Numbered from the stretch's first letter, positions 38,394 through 52,177 are shown. The stretch is 64,000 nucleotides of DNA from Brachypodius melanocephalos (GCA_013398615.1 VZSR01000680.1:603852-667851); one strand, 5' to 3'. Program-made: numbers and translations. Notes: a model not told the origin generated them from the sequence alone.

Positions 38394-38417
38394 TTTTTTT
38401 TTTTTTTTTTTTTTTTT
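38394..38417. repeat. Poly(T) tract, T24, ending in an acceptor-like CCAG
   Basis: T24 followed by CCAG looks like a splice acceptor, but the following sequence has a stop soon in each frame and no protein similarity is seen. Confidence 0.85.
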
Positions 38418-41400
38418 CCAGTTTCAGGGTATGGTTATGAGAAAGTTACCGTGAGATAAACTAAAAATAAAAATTTGCAACTTGTCAGCTGTTTCTGATT
38501 CTTCCCTGCCTGATTTGTCTGTACCTGTTGTAGACTGCTGTAGTGTTGTCTCCTTTCAGGGACCCCAAGTTAGGCTCTGGATAAGAGGAGTGTACAAGCA
38601 CTTGCTGTGTTCTGCAGGGTCATATTGCAACCTGTCTTCTGAGAAAGAGGTTCAAATGTTTTCCATTTGGGCAGCATCCATGGCTGCTTTAGGGGCATTT
38701 CCATTTGAGATTGCTGTGTGATATTAAGTCAAGCTGTTATCCTAGCAAGTCAGCCATATGAACCTTTTAGAATTAATGCTGCTCTTCTTTAATACACTCT
38801 TTTCAGATCATTTTTTTTCTTCCTGCTAGAGAACCAGTTGGTTGGTTTAGTTCTATTGTGTAAAATATTTCCTTTCATTGGCACATTTTGCAATTGTCGC
38901 ATCTTTGGTTTTAAGGGACCAAAATCTTCGCTGAACATTCTGAGAGCATTTTGAAATTCTTACAGCTGTAGGGAGTGTGCCTGAAACACAATTTTGGGAG
39001 GCTTAGTTGCCCTGATAAGAGATCTGCAGCAGTGCTCTTGAGTGCCAGTGGAAGGAAGGCTCCTACAAACAAGAAGGTTGATGTGGAACTGTGAAATACA
39101 AGAAATACAAACAGTAAAACATAGGAATTTTGCTTTGATCCTTTTCCCATAACTGTATAACAGTTTGCAAACTGTCTAGTCAGAACCCTCTCACTGCCTT
39201 TTTGGATTTAGCTGAAAGAAATCTGGTGGTAAATAAAAAAGTTAATTACAAGCCTCTATCTAGACTGAAGCTCCTTCCTGTAGAACTGCCCCTGCCCTGT
39301 TCTTCTTTCTCCCTGCTTCCATTACATTGAATCAAAGTATTGGCAATGGTTTCTGTGTTTTAGGAGAAGCCATTTAACCCTTTCCATTAAGCATAAAAAA
39401 ATCTGTGTGGCAGGATGAAGATACTTCATGAAATAATTCTGACGTTTTGGTTCCTTATTTCTCTCCCATATTTTGAGAAGGAAATTTGTACTTCTAGGTA
39501 TTTAGCTTAGGTGGGCTAATTCAAATTCTGACACCACCTGCCCTGCTTCATGGAGTCCATGTGAAGTAAACAGCCTAAACACACTTGTCCCATTCAGTCG
39601 ACCATTATGAATCCTAACTGGAATTCTAAAATCTAAATTTCCCCTGCAAGTGCACTGAGAATGCAGATTTTGCCAGGCAGACCAGATAATCTCAGCCAAG
39701 AGGAGATGGAAGATCTTGAAGGGTTCTCAGTTGGATGCTTTGTGCTGGGGCATTTCTTTGTGACACCATGAGACAATAATATTGTGATGCACTTTGGCAC
39801 TTTGAATTTTAACTTTCACCTGCTGGGCAAGCTCAGCGTGGTGCAGCTTCCCCTCCCATATCTCAGGGTGGCTCCAGCTGGAGTAGGGAGTGCTGGAGCA
39901 TCTCACTCCTGGCTTGGGCTCCTGGGCTTTCTTCTGTCCCAACCCCACGTGTCCACAGAGATTGTGATGGGAAGTTAATGTTTGAGGGGCATGTTGAGAC
40001 TCTGTGATAGAAAAGTACTACTTCAGAATCCAGAAATTTTCTTTGATTTTAGTGTGTGAACGTGAATTTTATTGTCATTTATTTTCTGTAATAGGTGATT
40101 TTGAATAATTTGTCGACTATTCATGGCATTAAAAGAACTACAAACGATTAAATAAACCTGTCCATGAGTTACCAGAGGGCACAGGAAATTGGTTGCATTG
40201 ACATTCTGTGCATCCTCTAATTTTTTTAGAACAGTCAATACTTCATGAGGTAGTTTTCATGTTAGTTTTTGTGTTTTGTTTTTGGGTAATTCTTTTCTGT
40301 ATTATTTCATGCAGTCATTGGTGGCAAAGCAACAGAGAAACCATAGACCAGCTGTATTGCATAAAATGACAGCATCATGCTGCCTCATGGCACTAAAATA
40401 AATAAAACCTTAACAATCCAGCCTGTTTGGCACACTTGTTGGCAAACTCAGTGAAAAAAGGGAAGAAAATGACCTGGAGATGCTGTGGTGTCTCCTCTCC
40501 TTAGTTGCTCTGATTCAAAGATCTTTGCTGCCTGACTTTACACTGGTGTTAGGTTGGTTTTTCTGCATGAATAAAATGAAGAGTTTAATTCTTTCAACAT
40601 TTTAAAGAAGCTAGCAAACCCAAAATTTGTAACAGTGACCATATTTAGTAGTTGTCCGAGCCTAGCAAAGCCAGTGGATATCAATGAACTTCAGACCAGA
40701 GGCCCAGATGGTCTGCTGGAATTCTCCTGTGTTGCATGCAGGGCTCCAGCATCATTTAAGCTGTTTTTTCCCCTCTTTGGAAGTGTTTTCTCTGTGTCAG
40801 GGGCAGAGCCATCAGCTAGGGGATGACTCATGGAATGATTGTATTATACCTGTGTAAAGCCTGTGGTGGAAAAGCTCCTGTGAGGTGGCACGGATGGACT
40901 TGAGGGGTGGTGCTGAGACATAATAACGCTCTGCCTTAAAAATAATTCTGTGCGTGAATTTTCAAATCTGATCCAGTAGAGTTCTGAGGAAGTTTCTGGA
41001 CAACTGCACTCTGCAAAAATACGTAAATGCAAATAATGTGGGAGGCAAGACCTTGAGTCTTGATTTGAATGGAAATGGCAGCGTGTAATTTCGGTTGAAA
41101 ACAGCGTGGGGCTAATTTTGCCTTGACGGAATTCAGCCAAAATAAGTTGTAGTTAAAAGGATTTAGGGTGCCATTCAGAACAGATAGCTAACAGTTTGGG
41201 GGTTTACAAGGTTTCTTTTAATGTGGTTATGCTCAGACTGTATATCAGACAGCTTCAGGCTATTAAATTACACTCTCCTTGCTAGCACTCACTTCTCAGC
41301 TTTTAGAATATTTTCCTTGCTGTTTGTGTATTAGTTAAACACCATCTCAGCAATTCAGAAGCCAACACGAACCTTTTTCCAGAATGATTTTGGCAGAAGG

Positions 41401-42310
41401 AGAATTTAAACATTTAGGTAAATGTTTTGTTTCTTTCCTGAGCGTTTTTGTTCTGTTTGGTCTGTGTGTGCAGTGCAGGAAGTCCCACTAATGTGGACGT
41501 TGAATCTCATGTGCAGATCTGCTCCTCTTCATTCTGCTTGTACTGCAAGCAGTGCTGACCCCCAGGTTGAATGGCTTCCTTTTCCAGTCCTGGGGAAGAA
41601 AACTGGTCAGCACTGGTTTCCTGTGAGGCTGTTCTCTCCTTTGGAGGCCAAATCACTGGGACAGCTTCTAAAGCCCCAGATTCTCCTGGAACTGCTCTGC
41701 AGATGTGATGGGACTGTGCTGACCCTGCTTCTGCATGCAGGCACAGAAAAACTCACCATCAGTTTGCAGCAGGGTAGCATCTCCACCTGAAAGCACACAG
41801 GATATAACGCCAATAGCTTGTTTTCACCCTCAGAAAAAAGAAACTAAAGGAAAAAAATCACCTAGAACCTCAAAGGTAAGAAAAATGCGTAAGATGATGT
41901 TTGTTAAGGTTTTTCGAAAGGAGGTAAGGATTCAAAAGTCTGTGTCCAGTTTTCAGATGAGGCTAGTGGGTGTATTGAAGCAATTTCAACTTTTAGTGCA
42001 ACTCAGGAGCAGGAGTATTTACTTTACCTTAAAATTGGACTTGGTTTCCCACATTATTTAAATATTCTAAAGTTACATTCTAATACTTCTTCAGTATTTC
42101 TTTCAAGCAAAGTGCAATTTTGTGTTTATCTTACATTAGAAAAAGAAACAGAACGAACATTGTTAAATGTCTATTTAAAAAGAAAAAAACCCTGTTTAAA
42201 ATCAGCACCATTGTAGAAATATGGTTCTGTCACTTCATTGTTTAGCCAGTAATGGGATATTACAGTAACCCTGTGAGGTGCAAACTCAGCCTGGGATCCT
42301 GTGTGCCAAA
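38418..42310 (+). other. SOX5 intron, unique sequence
   Basis: No transposon or exon recognised. Several 60-120 residue ORFs lie on both strands but resemble no known family. Confidence 0.4.
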
Positions 42311-42411
42311 CTTTATTTTATTTTTATTTTATTATTTTAATTTTAATTTTAATTTTAATTTAATTTAAAATTTAAATTTTTTAAATTATTTTTTATTTTT
42401 ATTTTATTGGG
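42311..42411. repeat. A+T simple repeat, (TTTTA)n/(ATTTT)n-like
   Basis: About 100 bp composed only of A and T. It is dominated by TTTTA units (aattttaattttaatttt), with an inner self-complementary part (taatttaaaatttaaatttt). Confidence 0.9.
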
Positions 42412-45400
42412 TTTTTTTATTGACAAACTGTAAGGGCATTTCTTGGCTCAGAGACTAGAAGAAGTCTGGTGTAGATGAGAGTTGGGGCACAGGACAGTCA
42501 CTCCTGTATTTTGGCCAACACAGGGTATTTCCAGATAGGGATTTGAGCCTTGCAGCTTGGGCTCACACCTAATTAAGTCTGAATGTGGCAGAGTGAATTG
42601 GTGTGTGGGTGTACATTGTCACGTGTGCACCAGGGGCACCGCTCTGTGCTACGCTAATTAACCAAGTTTTGTGAGAGGTGACAAAAAACAACTCTGGTAT
42701 TTTTGTCTCCTGGTGCACTTGGAATTTAAGTGAGAAGAGTAAGACAGTAACGTACATTGAATAATTTAATACTTGACTTGCTCGTGGTTGTGGGTCGCAT
42801 TTGTCCGACAAAATCCGTTTGTCTGTGGGGTTTGGTTGGTGAATTGAACTGTGGCGTTGTGGGTAGAAGTAGCATGTATCAATTCTGCTCTTCTGTACTC
42901 TCTTAGTCCCTTTTGGAGTCAACAGAAGGAAGTATTTAACAAATAAAAGCATAATTTACCCAATTCCTGATATGATGGACTGGAAAACCTGTCCATATAA
43001 TTTCTCTCTCTCTCTAATTCTGTTTCTGTAAATTAAAATTTTGTTTTTTAAAGGGGGTTTACTTAATTCCCTCAAATCCTTCTTCACAAATGTACAACAG
43101 TTTTGGGAGAGGTTCTTCTTAAAAAACTAGAATGGTGCTTTTCACGGCATCTTTCTAAGAACCAGATTAGATCAATGATCAATGTTTTAGGTTAAAATAA
43201 AAATTATTAAAATATTAGTGTAGCGTAAAATTTACTTAAACTGGTCTCAGACCATGCTTTACAAAGGTGGATTTAGGGCCATATGTTAAATTTAGTACAT
43301 CCTAAATGCCTTTATGAATCTGGACTATGTAATACTCAGAAGTTAGAAGAGTGGTGGTAGCTACTTTCACATGGTGTAGAGAATGCTGAAGAATTAAAAA
43401 CTGAACTGTCCTACTGAAATGTGCAGTGTACATATTTCAGTGGCTACACTAAAAGAAGGACTTTGTCGGGTTTATTTTAATTTTGCAAACAGTAGATTTG
43501 ACATATTCAAGTTGGTTATCTTTTACCTGCTGGCTTTTGCCTCTGGCAATAGCTAATAATTGGGGATGAGCAGAGAGATCTATCAAAGAAGAAAGCTGTA
43601 GGGGAAAAGAAGATGAGATAAATGCTTAATGGACCTATGTAGCCATAGACTCACTGGTTTGTGTTAGTGGGAGGACATCCAGGCTGTTCTTTGGAAGGAA
43701 TCACTTCATGTCTAAAATGTCCCTCCATCACTTCCAGCATAGCCCGCATGCCCCCAAATATTACCCTTGGCCTTAAAAGTTCCTAGAACCTTTGGGCAGC
43801 CTTGCAGCTTCAATATTTTACATTGCAGTGTCTCATAAGTAGAAGCCAGGTCCTTCCTGGACCAGGAAGTGAAAAGCCAGAGTTGAAATCCATGCATGGA
43901 ATGAGAAGCCGCGCCCAGGATCAAGGCGCTCGGTGCAAATGTTGCCGTTCGTGTTTATGAAACAGATGAAGGCCTGTGTGTCAAGTTGAAATTTGCAAAC
44001 TTCTGGTGGTTTGTGTGTAAACACCAAAGTAACATGAACATTGCTTTAAACATGGTTTTGTTTGCTTTAATATCCTATAAATTTTAGTCTGACATTAAAT
44101 GTGTCACTGAGTGTGATGAAGCTGGAGGGTAATATCTCACTCAAGTGCCATTTTTGTCGTCGTTCAAAACTATGGTAATGCATTTGATGATTCTTATCTG
44201 TTCTTCAGTGTCTGTGGTTATCTTTCTTATTTTCATTCTCATACATATCTGAGATATGTAGTCCGGATCTGGAAGATTTGATTTGCTGCATAAGTTGAAA
44301 GAATAGAAAAATTGATCCTCTGTTTTTATTTTATTTTCCTGCAATCTTGTAGACCTTGAAACTGAAGCTGGCGTGTATGTAAATATGATCTTCTTCCTTG
44401 GATCTTTTGAAAGTTGATTTTCTCCACAGGTAAATTAATCTGTGATTCTAACAGTGGCTGTGGCAAAATCAACCCAGTGGGGTATGGATTGAAGGATTCT
44501 TCAAAATTCTGCGTTAATAATTCCACTCTGCTCCTGTGCATGGGTCTGTCACTCAGCTACTTGTACTCAAGGGACTGACAAAGAGCAAGCTTTGCTTGCT
44601 AGGAGAGATTCTGACAGAGGAGTCAATGTTTGGGTGGAAGCTGAATGAATACTCAGCTCAGTCCTGATGCTAGTTTAATTGATCCACCTGCCTGTCTGTC
44701 TCCAGGAGTTTTTTACTCTGTTACAAAGTCAGGTAGAATAATTCCACAAATTCACACAAATTCACAAAAGAATATTTTCAGTCATGTTTTTTTTTTTAAT
44801 AAAATGGTTCCTTGTTCAAAGTAAGGAGCAGTACTGCCCTTGATTTCTGAAGCCATTGTAAGAACAGAAAGGGTTTTTTTTTCTCATATACATACACATA
44901 GACACAGTGGTGCACTTTAAAGTGTATAAAAAAATCTATGGAAAACATGTTTCTTTTAGAAAAAAAAACCCCACATTTTCCCCTCTTGTTCACATGGGAT
45001 GATTATTACTGCAGTGCAAGAGCAGGATTTGTCATAGTTACTAAACCCTTCGTGTTGGAACAGAAGTACACATTAGCTTTATTTATCATACTTACACATT
45101 CCCTATTCTTGGTGGTAAATATTAATAATCTGTTGGAAGTGTGTATGCGGATTTTGGACAGAATAACAGCATGAAGCATTTTTGAAGGTTAATAAAGTTA
45201 TGAGTGAATGATAAAAAAAGCTTCTGCATTATACTATACACTGCCTTTGTGCTGCTTCTATTCTAACAGCACAGCCACATGTCAGAGTAAAGTAACATTG
45301 AACATTTCCTATGTGAAAATCTATGCTTGTCCCTCAGGTGTCTCCACATGCATGTTAGAGTTGAGCCCTGCTATGCAGTCACAGGTTGGTTGTCAGACAT

Positions 45401-47211
45401 TTGGTCTGATCAAATTCAGATTCTGTTGTGCATGTATCCTGTCAGGTTAACTTAAGGCTTAAGATAATACTGGAGCCAAATTCTGTAGTTGTCTGTATAA
45501 ACCAATTGTGTTTCTCCATTTCATTCTGTTCTGGAGGAGGCTGACCTTCTCTCCAGGTGTGTCAAGGATAGGGCAAATACTGTTTCTTTGGAGAATTCAC
45601 ATCAGCTGGGTCTAAACCTGCAAGACCTGAGTCCGACTGGATCACTGAAGAAAGAAAGAAGTCTCAGTTACTGTAACATTCACTAGACGTGTTTCTGCTT
45701 GGTTGCTATGGAATTATATAAAAATGCCAAAGAAATAGGGACCTTTCATAAAAACCCAGTGACCACCTTTCTTCCATCCCCAGTTCACTGCTCTTTAGTT
45801 TCGCTTCTCCTTCTTCCTTGTGTACAGAGCATTTTACTGCTTGACTCACCTTCCCACAACAAATTCCTCATACCTGTCTGCCTCCCCAGCAGCAGCTTTG
45901 GCCTGACAGCCTGGTGTGTTTCTTTTGGAGCTTGTACCTTGTGTTTGAGGATTTGGAGTGCATCTTCACTTGTTTTGGGAAAGCATCCAGCCTTTTCTTT
46001 GTGTTACTACAGTTAAAAGTAGTGAAAAAACCAAACGCTCAGCACTGCTGCCCATACTTTGTTAGACAGATCCAAAGTTCTCCAGACAGGACTGAGGCCG
46101 GAAGCCTTTTCCTGTGATAACATGCATAATAATTATTGGTAGTGATTTCTATTTTGTTTTGATTTTTTTTTTTTTGTTGAAATACAGAGTTCATGAAAGT
46201 GCTTTTTACACAAATCGCAGTGGATGGCTTTTTTCTAAAATACTTTATTGCTTATCCAAATCTTCCCCCTCTTTGTGAACAACTTTCAGTTGCTATGTTA
46301 GCTTTTTTTCAAACCTTTCCTGTGTAAGGGATAATAACCTGATGGCCTGGAAGGCCCCACAAAGTGCTGTAGCACTACATAGTGTTGGTATGAGGTTATG
46401 AAGAGAAAAAAAAAGCTCTGTAAGTTACAAGATTTACTCTGTGTGCTTCCAAAGGGCTTTTATAGGTCCCAGGGATCAATAACAATACAGAATATTCGAT
46501 CATGTATTGCAAATATTAAAGCTTTCTGCAGTCTTCTACGTTCCTCTGAAGACAATACTGAAGGAGTCTGTACTCATTTAATCTTCGCTTGACAAAATTT
46601 GGCATTCTCAAGCAGCGTAGCTGTCTTTTACAGAACAGTTGAAGGAAGTTAGACACTAAAATCCAATGCTAATTTTGCTTAAAAATGGCAGCTTAAACTG
46701 TCAGATAGCAAGAAAGTAATGTTGCCCTTGTTACTCCTGTGTTTTTGTTTTTTTCCCTTGCTCAGAGGCTAAGCATTTCAGTGTGGACAGTCAAAGTTTG
46801 AGAAGTTAAAAGCAGTCGAAAACAGAAGGACAGAAGGGGAATTTTAAGCAGTCCAATTAGTATGAATTATTTTCAGCATCTTGTGTGACATAAATTAAGT
46901 TTTTCCTTTGTTGGCACTTGTGAAAAAAATAACAGCTATTGATTAGGCCTGTCGAGCCCTCCTGGCCTGACAAGATATTTTACTGTAGTGTTGTGGGCAC
47001 AAGCTAGAAACGATGCTGAGAGAGCGAGATCCTCTACAACCATCTCCTCTCATTGTTATTTTTAGTGGGCTTTTTTTTTTTTTTTTTTAAGATGTACTGT
47101 ATACAGTAGAACCTTACTAAAGCCTCCCTTAAGATCCTCAGATAGTCAGCCTCACCAGGCTGCTTCTGAGAAGTTTTTCAGGGAACCTTTTTTAAAAGCA
47201 GCAATATATTG
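42412..47211 (+). other. SOX5 intron, unique sequence
   Basis: A short (CT)n lies near 43003-43014, and T-runs lie near 44790, 46170 and 47072-47090. No coding feature recognised. Confidence 0.4.
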
Positions 47212-47290
47212 ATTTCTGCGGGGGCGCGAGTGGGAGGTTGCTAATCCGGGCGCTGGGGTCAAAGCTGGTGCTCGTGTCCCCGATTCCTTA
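47212..47290. promoter_or_regulatory. Isolated CpG-rich patch with an EGR/ZIF268 consensus site
   Basis: GCGGGGGCG (47218-47226) is an exact EGR-family consensus. CTAATCCGGGCGC (bicoid-type TAATCC core) and several more CpGs follow within 75 bp. The surrounding kilobases are A+T-rich and nearly CpG-free. CTCF was considered because of the GGGGGCGC core, but the flanking CCA half is absent. Confidence 0.35.
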
Positions 47291-47975
47291 TTTTAGTGGG
47301 AGTGGGCTGCAAGTGTAGGCACATCTCTGTCACTGATTAGAACTTGGTTGTTAGTTTTTGGTGCTGGCAGTCTGAAAAGCTGTGAAATGTTGTCTCCAAT
47401 GTGGAACAGATGTAGATTTTTACTCTGATGAAATGAGGGACTGACACTGACAGTGGCATGAAGAAGAATTTCAGAGGTGACAGTGAGAAGACACAGTGTT
47501 TTGTTTTCATTTTCAGATCTGAGCTGGGCAATAAATACTGTGATGTTTGCAAAGATCCTGTATTTTGGGGCTGAGTATAAGCATCCTAGGGTGAGATGGG
47601 CAAGTCTAAAGACTTCATGTTGTCGGATGAAACAGGTGGGAGACACAAAGATTTGGACAATTTGGGTTCCTGATTTTTTTTTTGTCCCTTTTAGTTTAGT
47701 ATCAAAATCCCTAATGAGAGGAAACATTGTTTCTTTGCTTTTTGAATATCACTTTACCAGCATAGTCCATATTTAAATCTAGAAACAGCCTTTGATACTT
47801 GAGCAGCAAACAGTGTTAAACCATCAATAATCCCTATACGAGGTGGATGGTGTTGCTTCTGGGTGATTCTCTATTTTCTTTTCTAAATAATCAAACAGTT
47901 GTGATCATGTTTATTTGGCAAGAGCTGTCTTGAATTTCCTTACTGTTGCCTATTCAGAATTCCTGGAGAACCATT

Positions 47976-47976
<1 letters not shown>

Positions 47977-48039
<63 letters not shown>

Positions 48040-48046
48040 TAGATAA
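47977..48046. repeat. (GA)n microsatellite with a GATA tail
   Basis: About 29 uninterrupted AG units, then three GATA units. Likely length-polymorphic. Confidence 0.97.
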
Positions 48047-48321
48047 AGACCACAGTATGCAGACTGAGATTATCAACATATTAATAGGTAGTAGAATTCA
48101 TTGTGTCTTTCTGGTTTTGATTCATGGGGATTCAAGCTATTTTCAGGAATGATGACTTGTGTCAGAGAGAGTTTGAGTTCCAGTGCAAGGACGTCCAGCT
48201 CTGGCTGCCAGGACATCTTTGTCTGTGCTCAGTTCAACCCAAGGAATGCATGGAGTTAAGAACAAACCCCCAAAACCAGCTGTGATGAGAGAGCAGTTAG
48301 AGGAAAGGATTTAGGTTTGGT

Positions 48322-48475
48322 GAATCATAGAATCACAGAATGGTTTGGGTGGAAGGCACCTTAAAGATCATCTCATTCCAGCCTCCCTGCCATGGACGGG
48401 GACACTTCCAGGGACCGGGCATCCACAGCTTCTTTGCAACCTGTGCCAATGCCTCACCACACTCACAGGCACCCT
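48322..48475 (-). mobile_element. CR1 LINE, short 3' fragment, minus orientation
   Basis: Starts gaatcatagaatcacagaat, two octamer-tail units of CR1 in reverse complement. It continues with the tggtttgggt and ggaaggcaccttaaagatca landmarks and ends after the gcctcaccacactcacagg segment. It is 5'-truncated. The intact tail units suggest it is younger than the copy at 5.6 kb. Confidence 0.93.
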
Positions 48476-49147
48476 CACATTCCTCACTGAGGACTGAAGG
48501 ATGGTTCCCATCTCCCTTCCTCATTCATGATGGTCTTTTTCTCTCCTTTGCCAAGAAGTTCATGCTTGAGATGTCTCTGGTCCATTCTCTCTTTCTGGAG
48601 TTTCAGGTGGCTTTAGTTAAAAATCTCCTTTGCTTTTTTGGCTGAAAGATAGCAGCCTTGCCCTTTATGTTTGGACCCTGCATCTGTAATCTCTGTCCCT
48701 GTGATATGTGACAGAAATTATTGCAGCACAGTGTGCAGAGGGACGAGGTTTAGACTCTGCAAAGATAATCACTCCTGCTGAACATGTTTGAGATTGCTTA
48801 TGGGTGGCATTAGCCACTGGGGGGACACACTGGACCTCCTTTGGGCACCTCTATTTGACACCATTGGCTTCTCGTTGCCTGTGCCATGTGGGGAGTGTAT
48901 TGTGGCTGGTTTTGGGAGAGCTCTGTGGGCAGGAGTCAGGATATGTCGTGACAGTCTGCAGGGAGCTGCAGGGAAGGACTGTGGAGAGGAGAGAGGCCTT
49001 GGGGAGAGCCCCTGAAGCTGGGTCTGTCCTCATCAGGGCATCTGGGGACCAGGAGGACATGTCCTGGGCCACCCCTCTCCTGAAGCATCCAGGATTCTCC
49101 CTTTAGGCTGCTCTTGCCACCTGCTTTTGGGAAGAATTTACGCAGAG
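48476..49147 (+). other. Intron between two outward-facing CR1 tails
   Basis: Unique-looking sequence, G+C-richer than the surrounding intron (48790-49130 especially). It may include diverged CR1 body or another old repeat, but no family is recognised. Confidence 0.4.
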
Positions 49148-49326
49148 GCAGGATTGTTAAGCACTGGAGAGGCTGCCCAGGGAGCTGGTAGAGTCCTAGA
49201 GATGTTCAGGAAATGCCTGGACATGACACTGAGTGCTGTGGTCCAGTTGAAAAAAGGTGGTGGTTAGTCAAAGATTGGACTTGGTGATCCTGGAGTCTTT
49301 TCCAACCAGAGAATGATTCTGTGTGT
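49148..49326 (+). mobile_element. CR1 LINE, 3' fragment, plus orientation
   Basis: Landmarks in order: ttaagcactggagaggctgc, cccagggagctggtagagtc, gatgttcaggaaatgcctgg, the gtccagttga segment, gtcaaagattggacttggtg, cttttccaaccagagaatga and the decayed tail ttctgtgtgtg. 5'-truncated. Orientation is opposite to the copy at 48322, so the two 3' ends point away from each other. Confidence 0.92.
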
Positions 49327-52125
49327 GACCTTGGCTCTGCCACTGGGCCCTCTTGGGTGGCTTTGAGCCAGACATTTCTTTTCCTGCCTCGTTTTTTCCC
49401 ACTTGGGAATAATGATGCCTTTTCAACTACAGCTGGAAAATCATACAACTTTTAAGATGTACAAAATCATCATGAGATTCAAAGGAATTGTCTTGGACCT
49501 GCCAGGAGAAAATTTTGTCATGTGCTGTTCTACGGCTCCAGCTTCCCTGAATTTGCTGGTTGTCCAAGACATGGTGCCTAACCCTTAAGTTTTCATATCT
49601 GCAGAATGATTGGAGCATATGAATTTGCTTTATAGGTTTTGAGAGGTATAGTAAGATACTGAGCTGGAATCCTAGAATTTACCTAGAGCAACAGTTAAAA
49701 TGTATTTATCACTAACCCCCTTGGTTTCATTGCTATTGCTGTTCTATGTAAGACTTGTATCCTTTCTGTCCTTACAACTACATCCTTAAAATACTAGATC
49801 CGTATCTCTCCTGATGATATTTTTGGTAGGACTCCTTTATTCCTCTCCCCGTTGATTTTCAAGCTCAAAGGACTAGATTTAAATAAAAGGGCATGTCTTT
49901 GACTTGATTAAGCTTTTAATAAAATCTGGGGAAAAAAATGCCACCGACACCCCTAGAGCAGTTTTTATGAGGATTTGTCTCCCCCCAACCCCTCCAGACC
50001 CCATATTCTGTCAGAGCTGCTACCCTACACACCTGGCCATAATTAAGTGGTCTTTGTTTTCTTTCAGTCTTACTCTTGTTTTACAAAACATGGTGTAATG
50101 TAGTATCGGGGAGAGCTTATAAAAGTATCAACTCAAAGTAAAGTAGAGCCTGACTGCCTGGTTAAATGTGCCACCCAGTAAGAGACTTTACTCATTTCAA
50201 GGCAGGCTTTAAAATGTTGAGTGTTTTGGAGCTTTGGCTATTTCCCTTTACAGTAGGATCGTTCTTTATCTTTTCCTTTTTTTTTTTTTTTTCCTTTTCT
50301 TTTATTTTCTGTGATGTTCTCCATCCTGATTTTTTCTTTAATGGAAAGTTACAAGTAGTTGAGGTTTCTTGCATACTCCTGGAAACCTAGCCATTTTCAG
50401 ATTGAACAGGAGATACGGTTAATAACCAAGAGAAACTGGTTAATAAGAACAGATCCCCCAAATTGAAACACTTCAGTGGCATTGGATTGAAAAGAAAAAA
50501 AATTGAAGAGAGGAAGAAGGAAATGCAATATGGGCATCAGGCATGATCTTGCCCTCCTTTCAGGTGGGAAAAAGCACATCAGTTTTTAACAATCAGCCCT
50601 TGTGTGTTTGTGTGTTTTCCCTCCCTCCATGTTGTTTCACACTTATCTGTTAGTAACAGCAGTATTATTACACACAGATTAAAAGACAGGCAGCTTTTAG
50701 GCTCCCTGACAGTTGGCCAGAGCAGAGATTAGAGATAAAAGTTAATCCCGTGAGGTAATAGCAAAAAAAGAGTACAAAGACATGAGATGAGCCGATAATG
50801 GTTTGTTTAGGTAAGAAGGCTTCCCTTGCCTTGGTGATTGGCTCTTGCTCAGTGGTGCTTTTAGTGACAGCTTCCCAAATCCTTCCGAAAGTTTGTAACA
50901 GTTCAGCAGTGGGCTGGGGAGAGAGTTAGAGGAAAAATATGGGAGCCAGCAGTGGTAAAACATAATGAAATCGTTCCAGCCATAAATGGAAGGTGCTGGA
51001 CCATGGGGGAGATGAGAGATGTTTTCTTCCACAGCTGCAGAGCTATTAGTCAGTTAACACTTGGACAGAGGGAGGCTGAAACAGTCTCTAAGTCAGGGTT
51101 TAAAATATCAAAGGAACTTATGTTTATGTTTCTTGTAAAGTGGAAAATAATTTGAAAATGTAGCTACATGAGTATGACTTCAGAGTGGTTAAAATGTTAA
51201 TAGCCTGATATATTGTAAGTTACATTTCTCTTAAGTTCTGTTACGCTTATTGCATGCTCAGAGAGAAAAGTTTGCGGAGGTTTTTTAGGCTTCATGTGTG
51301 TTTAGGAATGCTCTAAAATCCACATCACGAATGTGACATCACAAATGACATTGAAATAAATCCATTCCTTTCTAGTCAAGTTATGAAGGGGTATTCAGCA
51401 GAAGATTAGGAATATGAAACAAGTGAATCGTTACTTCTGCACAGCCCTATCATTTTGCAGCTAACACAGATAAATATGTGTTTGAAATAGAAGCTATCTA
51501 CCAACCACTGGCAATCCAGCACGTCGCTGCAGTCGCAAAATTGAAGAGGTAGAAATTCATATCTTTGGTTTTTTAAACAAAGATTGATGAAAGCAATAGC
51601 ATTCTGATTCTTGAGTACAGTAATAATATGATTCTGAAATAACCAATTAGCAAGCTGCAATTACTGTACCTGCCTTAAAGCTGGCTATTGCTAACACTAG
51701 GCTAAGAAGTGAACTGTAATAGAAATAAAAGTGTGTCTTATTATGGCGTCTAGCCACTAGAATTGATGGAAGAAAAAAAATCTGCCCTCACACTTTTTTC
51801 TTTGTCCTTCTCTTTTGATGAGGGCAGGGAAGTAGCATGAATACCAAAAGATACAATTATAAATAAGGAATAATTCCAGAGTGACCATAAGAATGAGTTC
51901 CATAAGATATAATTTGTTCTACTCTCTGAATGTCTTCAGTTCCCCTAAGAACCTATTTCAAGGAGTCAGTGAATCAAACTCTGCTTTATTCTTCTTTTCT
52001 GTCAAGGATTGCATAGCTAGGTATTAATTACTATTTCACTTAGAATATTAATGAAAATTATTTGTGTGCTCACAATAAGGAGGTCTTGGAAGGAAAAGAG
52101 ATGAGAAGTTTGGAAACTAATAAGT
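49327..52125 (+). other. SOX5 intron, unique sequence
   Basis: T/C-rich patch at 50270-50310. Nothing coding recognised. Confidence 0.4.
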
Positions 52126-52159
52126 CATATTTTGTCCTCAAACTTGAGGACAAAATGTG
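52126..52159. repeat. Near-perfect palindrome, 13-bp exact arms with a 2-nt centre
   Basis: ATTTTGTCCTCAA (52129-52141), AC, then TTGAGGACAAAAT (52144-52156). Pairing extends to 16 bp per arm with one G-U wobble. Confidence 0.9.
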
Positions 52160-52177
52160 GAAGTAAATTACATTTAC

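Noticed and set aside
38394..38460. T24-CCAG as a splice acceptor
   Set aside because: No protein-like continuation and stops follow quickly. Treated as a homopolymer.
47293..47727. 144-residue ATG ORF on the minus strand
   Set aside because: About the longest expected by chance in 64 kb of six-frame A+T-rich sequence. No domain or family pattern seen.
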